Origin: Bryoerythrophyllum caledonicum | Lineage: Eukaryota > Streptophyta > Bryopsida > Pottiales > Pottiaceae | DNA length: 64,000 nucleotides | Assembly (NCBI GenBank): GCA_963971425.1 | Contig: OZ020517.1 | Coordinates: 11,224,501-11,288,500, forward strand | Direction of reading: 5' to 3' | In this document: one piece after another, positions 57,259 through 64,000 of the stretch | Numbering within the stretch: the stretch's first letter is position 1 | Layout of the letters: each line of letters begins with the position of its first letter | The notes under the pieces: model-generated | Databases searched by the model: none | Told to the model about the DNA's origin: nothing | The model's input: only the letters and a program-made list of their open reading frames with translations | Translations under genes and position numbers: made by a program

Positions 57259-58903
57259 GGGCCGCTTCACACTATGCCCAAGTCGAGAGGCGGACCGTCA
57301 AAATGAGTGGCCAAACTATCGTGAGAGGCCAAACTTTTTTGCCAAAAAAATACATTAAATAATATAGATTGAAGGTTTGGCCGGTCGTGGTGTGAAGCTG
57401 TAAAGTAGTATTTTTACCCAAGTTGTGATTTATCACAATAGGGTTGAGTTCGTTTGTTGGGGAGATAGATTATAAGATTTGATAAAGTTGTCACTATTGA
57501 ATACTATAAAAAAATGGGACATATAAATGTAGGCCACAATGTCTTCTAAATTCCCATTGTCATAACATAAATCGTACTTGCAATGTAATATCACCGGTTG
57601 AATATTCTTAATTCATACAATATAAAAATAGTCTTGCTAAGTCATAACCGCTTAGTTCAATTCTTTCCTCAATTCTTTTTAATAATCAAATTATCGTCCA
57701 CTTATTAAATTCATAATCGCATAATTTTTAATTATCACCCACGCACACATTTATAGTGGAATTCCAATATTTCCAAGTTTACTCTCTCACAAGTGGTACA
57801 ATTCATACCAACAATTTATTGCATCACTTCACCTGGTCACTTTCAATTTCACAATTTCATAACTAGTTTCCAATCGGCACTAACTCCAAATCACACACTT
57901 CTCTAATTTGGTCTATTCACAACATCATCTCACATACGCCCCATTGGGGATTTTCCATACAACACATGCATCATTCCATCAATAACCAGTTGCTTCTCAC
58001 ATCACCCACAGTTCTCTCTACAATTAATTTTCCAAAAAGTACACACAACATTCTTCAAATCACACTGTTATTTTAATTCCACCAATTATCATTATATAAT
58101 ATATCAACATATAAATTCGGCAATCTCCAATCGTCTATAAATTCTCACACAAAATCTCTGTATCTCCAATTCTACCAACTCTAAACTTAACATAAACTTC
58201 ATATCGGCGAGGAAGGAGTTCCAGCTCTCTCGGCATGGTCAACTAAAAATCCAATCGGTCTATCACCATTACTTGTACTCCATATTGGCATGACGTTCCA
58301 AATCACGATCCATATCCACCGATTGGTATCCATCCGTTACCAACTACCCTATTGGAACGTAAGTCACTAACAGGGTTGTTAACACTAAGGATCTATTTCC
58401 ATTGGTAAATACATACATTCTAAACAAAATTTTCAACCAATGGAAAATTACTACCCAATTATCCTACCACAGAAGCCCCATAGGCCAAGTCCAAAGTCTA
58501 AACCCCATACCATTATTCCAAAAAAAAATCAGTCCAAAATAATGAGCCAAAAAAAATCAGCCAAAAAACCAGCCAAAGAAAACCAGCCAGAAAATTTCAG
58601 CCCAAAAATTCGGTCTCTTGCATCTAACGGTCTAGATCTTGTCAATTTTTGATTATTTTAATATTAAAAAATCGACGGACCCTTGATTGTAGTTCGGGTC
58701 AACTAAAATCGGCGACCCAAGTTTTGCTCGAGAGGCCGTCGCTTTGGTGCCAAAACAATCTAAAAGTGTTGCCATGTAGGACGACGGCCTTTGGAGTTTG
58801 GGCACAAGTGTGAAGGCCCAAAGTCCGAGCTTTGGCCATTCGAGCAATCTCATTAGTGGAAATCGACGCCCTCTCGATTTGGCCACCAAGTGTGAAGCGG
58901 CCC
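57259..58903. mobile_element. Harbinger-like terminal inverted repeats
   Basis: The left end gggccgcttcacact and the inverted right end agtgtgaagcggccc are followed inward by related sequence with tcgagagg, giving a ~38-bp imperfect repeat. The trinucleotide TTA stands at both edges (57256-57258 and 58904-58906), as in PIF/Harbinger elements. A third, inverted end (ggtgtgaagctgtaa) at about 57390-57404 could instead define a ~140-bp MITE at the left. No transposase is present in the 1645 bp. Confidence 0.55.
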
Positions 58904-58906
58904 TTA

Positions 58907-59420
58907 ATCTCGATCTAGTCCAAGGTCGGAAACCAGGATGTCACCTAGCAGTGCACAAACTCTTCTAATCAGTGTGCAATCCATACCGTCATGAGCCTGC
59001 GTTGGGGCCCAACAATTGGTGGTGAATCCCACCAAACAAAAGGTAAATTTGGATAATTTTTTTAATATGTAAATTGCACTATAAGAAAACAGGGGTTTTT
59101 GAGACTATGAGCCCAATTTCTGGGTCACATTTAATTTTACGTTAAACTAAGGAAGTTTTGGTAGATTAGTCAGAAACTGGCATGGATATGTTGTTGATGG
59201 TGTAAACAAACCCGAATACGTCACCAAATTAGTGGAAAGGGTTCGGGTGATTATGGGCAACTTTAGATGCTAGGAGAAAAGATACAGGGATTTAGGAGAC
59301 CCTTAATAGTATTTTACTACTTAATTATAGTATTTTACTACTTAATTTTACCACCATAATTATGGCAGCCGCCATAATTACCACCATAATTATGGCAGCC
59401 GCCATAATTTCACAATTGCA
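58907..59420. other. AT-rich spacer
   Basis: A short tandem phrase, ccataattatggcagccg, occurs twice and partly a third time at 59350-59409. No gene is seen. Confidence 0.5.
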
Positions 59421-59424
59421 TTGT

Positions 59425-60135
59425 GGTTGTGTCGTGTGGGTTTCAGTGCGGCAGGAGAGTCCGCGCGCGGAGCATCGGCGAAGTTGCGATTGGGGGAATC
59501 GTGAATCTTGTGTCCGTGAGCGAAGCGCGTGTGTATGAGGGTAGGCAGTCGCCGGTACGTCGAGAGGGCTGTGTCTTGGGTGCCGGACTTGAGACGTATG
59601 CCTGCAGTGGAGGCGTAGATATGCCGGATGGCTGTGGAGCTGCGTGAGTGGGTGTGGCGGTTGTGAAGGTGCTGCGCAAGGTGTGGGGGAGAGCTGTTGT
59701 GAGCGCTGGAGCGGCGAGGGCGATCGGCACTGGTTGGGTGATTGAGCGTTAGGGTTTGGGTGGAACCGGAGTTCCGCGGCGTGTCTGTGGACACGTTCCG
59801 GTGGGTCTCTATTCGGAGCGAAGGCGCTGTGAAGGGGTGTGCCGGGAACATAAGGTGGTGAAGTCGATCGCTGGGAGGTTGTTGTCTAGTTGGTTGGGGT
59901 TTTGAACGTAATTGTGCAGGAAGGTGGCGCCGTTCCCTAGTGTGTGTTTGTGAGGAATCTAAAGCTGCCACGAGGGGATAGCCAGAGAACGGTTGTGGCG
60001 GCAGCGCCAGCAAGGTGGAAGCGGTGGCTGCAAGAGGGGAGAGAGGCAGCGGCAGGAGGGCGTGCGGAAGCGTTCGGGAGCGTGGGCTCGGGCGATTGGA
60101 CGTTGGCGCGGCACTCACAACTTGTAGCTTACACC
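59425..60135. other. GC-rich island of unknown role
   Basis: Base composition changes sharply to G-rich on the plus strand. ORFs are open on both strands because of composition. The longest, on the minus strand, is Pro/Ser/His/Thr-rich, starts at a GTG and has no domain. It could be a CpG-rich gene start or a diverged element end. No product is claimed. Confidence 0.35.
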
Positions 60136-61110
60136 ATCAGATCTCCGTGATCATCATACCCTGAGTCGGAATTCCTAGCTGCAGAGCATTGTGCGCAGAT
60201 TTAGGGTTTCATTGCATTCAGTTGTCTTCCTTCTCAGTCCTGGTTCGGGTACTAATTGTCAATGGAGAATCGTTGTTCTGGAATTTGGGAGATTGTGGAG
60301 TTGGTTGTTCCGAATGTGTGGAGTGGAGTCCTTATGTGGGTATCACGCTGTTGGAAATCTAAAGTGTTGCACTAATAGTGTCTAGGAAACATCACCCGGT
60401 TTGCAAGGAGGGAAAACAAACCATAACCAGAAAACAAACAAAACAGGTAAGAAAAGAACCGAAAAAGGGACCACGCCATAAACCATTAAAGATTATAGAA
60501 GGAATTTACCACCCAGTAAAGGAACGAAGGAGGTTAATTCTGTCACGGGAACTATAAGTTCACCCCTGAGTTTACTTAGTACCTCCATAGAGCAGCAACT
60601 ACATATGGAAGGGGGTGTTCCTAATTCACTGAATTTCTAAGGACCAAGTAGTTGGTAACCCGGAACATTACGATAGAAGGGTTGGGTTAGGCTATGGGAG
60701 TTTAATTATGTCCAGTAAGCCATAAGTAAGAATTAGTGTTGTACTTTTCCAATGTGGACCCAATGGTGATATTAGCGACACAATGTAATCTCAACCTCAC
60801 CACTTGACTACATAACGCAATTTAAGGGCGGTGAAATTGAGGTTACAGAGACGCCCTCGCGTATTTTTGGACGTCCCACAGGACATCAAAAAAGATTGAA
60901 GATTTGACCCAGATTCCTTGTTTTCTTGGGACATCAAGCTGAACAGGTGAGAACGTAGCCGGATCCGCGTAGACATCCACGAAAACGTCTTGACACTTGA
61001 GACGTCAAAAATGACGTCTCGGAGAACGCACCCCTGTCACGCCAGCGCAAGGGACTGTTTCCGCTAGTCTTGACGGGCAGGGGGGCAGTCCTCACTTTTT
61101 CAAGAGTGAA
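60136..61110. other. Non-genic stretch
   Basis: The word gacgtc or acgtc recurs near 60870-61020 (gacgtccc, gagacgtc, atgacgtctc), otherwise nothing is recognised. Confidence 0.4.
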
Positions 61111-61120
61111 TAAGGGCGTG

Positions 61121-61345
61121 ACATCTCTCTCTCTCTCTCAACTCGCTAGGGTTTGTGTCTCTCTCTCTTTCTGTGTGTGCGCGTGTGAGTTGTGTGTGCG
61201 TGTGAGTGTAGAGTGTGTGCGCGTGAGGTGTTTATGTAATTTCAAGTGTATGTAGGTGAGACTTAGATGTGTGTATGTACGCGTGAGGTTGTGTGTGCGG
61301 TGTGTGAGTGTATGAGTGTGTGTTTGTGTGTTGAGTGCGTGCGGA
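61121..61345. repeat. CT-run followed by GT-rich alternating block
   Basis: A (tc)n run at 61121-61138 is followed by about 185 bp of mostly alternating purine-pyrimidine sequence (gtgtgtgcgcgtgtgag and variants). Short ORFs here are low-complexity artefacts. Confidence 0.85.
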
Positions 61346-61399
61346 CGTCTACGGAGTCGTAACTCCCCCCCCCTCGGCGACCAAGAAAGCGGCCCCAAC

Positions 61400-62645
61400 A
61401 AAGGCGGTGTGACATTCTAAATCGCTGTCCTGTTGAGAGAACTTTCCTTTAGGTAACACATGGTCTTTATTGCATTTAGGTAGTTAAGTGCTAGACTTGT
61501 CTTGTATGTATAGCTTCAACAAACATAAAAATGGCTACTATGCCTTTCTTTTGCTTCTAGTCTATCTCCATAACACTCTTAATCTAGAAGTTCCCATCTT
61601 CAAACGCTGCCCCTAAAAATCTCATCTCTAATTTTTACATAACTTTTTATCTACAAGTCCAATGAATCTAGGATTTTGATACAACCTTTACAACCTTGTT
61701 AAAAATCTATGTATCAATTTTCACTACTATTGGATCAAATCCCAACAAGATCCATGGCCTCAAACTCCTCTGCCTCTAATTTCTGGCCCCTTTTACTTCA
61801 ACTCTTCATCACTCTTATTCTATTACGGGCAAAGATCTCAAAATTTGTATATAAGTCACTCATATTATTAAAAACACTTCCACAAAAGAACTAATCCTAA
61901 AGACTCTATCAATAATCTTCCAAAGCGTAGTTCCTTTATACCAAATTCTGCCCTTGAATCCCTCTCAAAACCCCGGTTACAATTTACCTTATAACTTTTA
62001 GAATATTATTCTACTGCATCTAAGATTTTGACACAAGCTTTCTTAGGCAATTACAATACTACCCTCAAAATCTCACTATCAAATTTATAATGATCGCGGA
62101 ACAGCACTCCTTCAAAGTCTTTATACATTACTGCCTCAATTTCTAAACCCCTTTTTATTCAAATTTGCACCACGACTTCACTACGACTCCGATTGGAGCG
62201 TGTATAACATCACTAGAAAGCTAGTAATAAAAGAAACAACACTTCAAAAATTAACAAACAAATTCTAAAAACTCGCGATGCTACAACCAAAAACCCGAGG
62301 CTATTTGTAGTCTTGAGGAGAAGAGTTCGAGCAGAGGAGAAAGGCAAAAAAAGTCAAGAATTAACATCAGCCCACACCTTCAAGCCTCCTCTTTTGACCA
62401 AAGTTTGGTCACTTAAGTCAATTTACCTCCAATCCTTGCCCATATCTTCCTACATAAGCCTAGGTTTCGTCTTATCTTTTATCTACAATGCCTACAAGTA
62501 GTTGCCCCTATTTTCTTCCCTCTAACTTGACTCTAAATACTAGCATTTCTTACTTTTACTACAAACTAAAATACCAGAACACTTTGTTTAGATTTTTTGA
62601 TCTTAGAAGCGTTAAAAAATGGCTCAAATATCATTAGAGCCCACG
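61400..62645. other. Non-genic AT-rich region
   Basis: Short ORFs are low-complexity or featureless. No RNA gene or element end was recognised. Confidence 0.4.
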
Positions 62646-62649
62646 TACT

Positions 62650-62835
62650 GTCATCGATCGCTGCTCAGTTCGGCTGACTGAGCATTTCGTTGCACCTCGC
62701 CAGTCCGGGTTCGATTCCTTGGCTTGTCTGAGCGGCTGTCGCACGCGTGGTCAGGGGACTGCTGGAATGAGCAGAAAAACTAGCTGGTGGACGCTCCTAA
62801 GCCCTGAGCTAGTGACAAGATGCAATAAAGATCCT
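62650..62835 (+). repeat. tRNA-derived SINE-like sequence (tentative)
   Basis: A pol III B-box-like ggttcgattcc lies at about 62708-62718, some 35-45 bases after an A-box-like tgctcagttcgg. The fold of a real tRNA is not evident, and related sequence continues past the expected tRNA end, as in plant SINEs. No target duplication could be fixed. Confidence 0.35.
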
Positions 62836-63232
62836 CTAAGATAAGGATGCCGTTTGATGAAGTATGACTACGTAATTGAGGATGAATCCGCGAGTCATGT
62901 CTTCACCTTCGGTACTAACCATTCACTTTCCCTTCTTTTCTATACTTTTACAACATGAATTAACTTCCTTCACGACACCGCCAATCCCAAAGGTCAGTTT
63001 GACATGCTCGGGGCTTGCTTCCCTTCCTAATGCGTGGGTGCCTTTGGTTTTTGCTTAGAAGGGGGTTGAATTGGTTGCAATTGTATGCCAAAGTTCGATT
63101 TTGACCTTCGTATTCGTATGCATAAGGGTGATGGAAGTCGGAAGAAGTGAAGGGGACGCCTTCTTTGACGTTCGTAAAGACGTCATCCGGGACATTCTCA
63201 TGTGCATTGAAGGGGAAAAGCTCGTATGTGAG

Positions 63233-63262
63233 TGGAGAGCAGAGAGCAGAGAGCAGAGAGCA
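63233..63262 (+). repeat. 7-bp tandem repeat
   Basis: The unit agagcag is repeated four times in a row. Confidence 0.85.
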
Positions 63263-63558
63263 GAAAAAGAGACCGGAGAATCATACATTTCATATGCACA
63301 AATTACATTAAAGGGGCCCTACTACCATGGTCTTTTTTTAGAAAAATTCTTTACATAGGCAAATATTTTTGTTCTTTGGGTAATTTATAGAAATTAGGGC
63401 TGACGTCATCGTGAACTATTATCAAAAGAACTGAGTGCAAAAAATATGTGCTGACGTCATTGTTAACGAAAAATGAAAAGCCGTTATAAAAAATATGAAG
63501 TTCTGAAACCAGTCCACAAAAATGGAATGTCAAACTTCAGTCTAACTCGGCACTAAGA

Positions 63559-63954
63559 CTAGTAGTGAATATCAATGTCCGAACGCATAAGTGGTTGCCA
63601 TACATTTGTGCTGCCAAATAAAACTGGCGGCTGGCCGTTCCGTTCGTTGCAACCAACAGCCCTCCGTAACATGACGATTAATTGGTGAAGTTGAAATGCC
63701 GACAGCATCCGCGCTGGTCGAAGCAGCGCTGCATCAAATGGCAATGGAATAACTGTCCACGCACCCAGCAATAGAAGATTGCGATTAAAACTCTGCCGAA
63801 AGTGAGGAATCCAAATGTGTCTAGGTCCAGGGCCATATCCACGGCCACCATAAACCAGAGCCATGTGTAGCAAAGCCTTCACCGCTGTGACCTCCAATGA
63901 ACCCTCAACAAGTGACCACCATCGGGCACTGAGCTGCCGAATGGAGTAATGCAA
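63559..63954 (-). CDS. Uncharacterised ORF at the window edge
   Basis: This open stretch of about 130 residues has non-repetitive composition (RQLSARWWSLVEGSLEVT, VYGGRGYGPGPRHIWIPHF, LHQLIVMLRRAVGCNER) but no ATG at its start in the frame. It may be an exon of a gene running off the right edge, or a chance frame. Upstream on the same strand another frame reads as a hydrophobic, signal-like stretch (LPLLILSFALLLIALL). I recognise no family. Confidence 0.28.
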   Translation of the reverse strand: MHYSIRQLSARWWSLVEGSLEVTAVKALLHMALVYGGRGYGPGPRHIWIPHFRQSFNRNLLLLGAWTVIPLPFDAALLRPARMLSAFQLHQLIVMLRRAVGCNERNGQPPVLFGSTNVWQPLMRSDIDIHY

Positions 63955-64000
63955 TCAACAACAATGCGAATGATAGAATCAGGAGTGGGAGGTTGATCAC

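Noticed and set aside
59390..60118. 242-codon Pro/Ser/His/Thr-rich ORF on the minus strand
   Set aside because: It starts at GTG, has no domain, and arises from composition of a GC-rich block that is open in several frames.

Overview
This is nuclear DNA from a land plant. The evidence is spliceosomal introns, a plant-type TIM22, a plant endo-1,4-beta-glucanase (GH9), UDP-apiose/UDP-xylose synthase, an F-box protein, and an AT-rich background packed with transposon remains. The species cannot be read from the sequence. Several animal- or fungus-style Tc1 (DD34E) transposons, which are not typical of flowering plants, make a non-seed plant (bryophyte or lycophyte) my best guess. This is inference only.

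Layout. 1-4.6 kb: repeats, a 234-bp TTAA-flanked MITE and a decayed Tc1 element (Tc1-A). 4.66-6.55 kb: TIM22 in four exons. 8.45-9.10 kb, minus strand: an unrecognised protein with two SUMO-interacting-motif repeats, a third degenerate one, and a SAM-like C-terminal domain. 9.68-15.88 kb: a second Tc1 lineage (Tc1-B) lying between TA microsatellites, split inside its catalytic domain by a 4.55-kb TG...CA insertion that has a 5-bp target duplication and a gag-like decayed ORF. 16-24.4 kb: no genes, several dispersed and tandem repeat families. 24.47-27.98 kb: GH9 glucanase in nine exons, with one GC-AG intron and an inverted MITE pair in intron 7. 28.3-30.35 kb: a (TTC)n array interrupted by a 200-N gap. 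30.60-32.27 kb: a structurally intact Tc1 element (Tc1-C) with perfect 27-bp inverted repeats. 33.28-34.80 kb, minus strand: F-box gene without introns. 35-46.5 kb: MITEs, TTAA-flanked elements and a nearly 2-kb foldback. 46.53-48.15 kb, minus strand: UDP-apiose/UDP-xylose synthase in four exons. 50.02-54.08 kb: a decayed hAT element with a perfect 8-bp target duplication, also holding a 200-N gap. 57.26-58.90 kb: Harbinger-like inverted termini. 59-64 kb: low-complexity and unassigned sequence.

The host genes are not an operon or a cluster. They act in separate places: mitochondrial inner-membrane import, cell-wall glucan cleavage, nucleotide-sugar synthesis for apiose-containing wall polymers, and probable SCF ubiquitin ligase recognition. 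What ties the window together is mobile DNA. At least four DNA-transposon types (Tc1, hAT, TTAA-type, Harbinger-like) and one retroelement are nested or side by side. The least familiar coding object is the poly-SIM/SAM-like protein. All boundaries, repeat pairings and splice sites were read by eye, with no alignment or database search.
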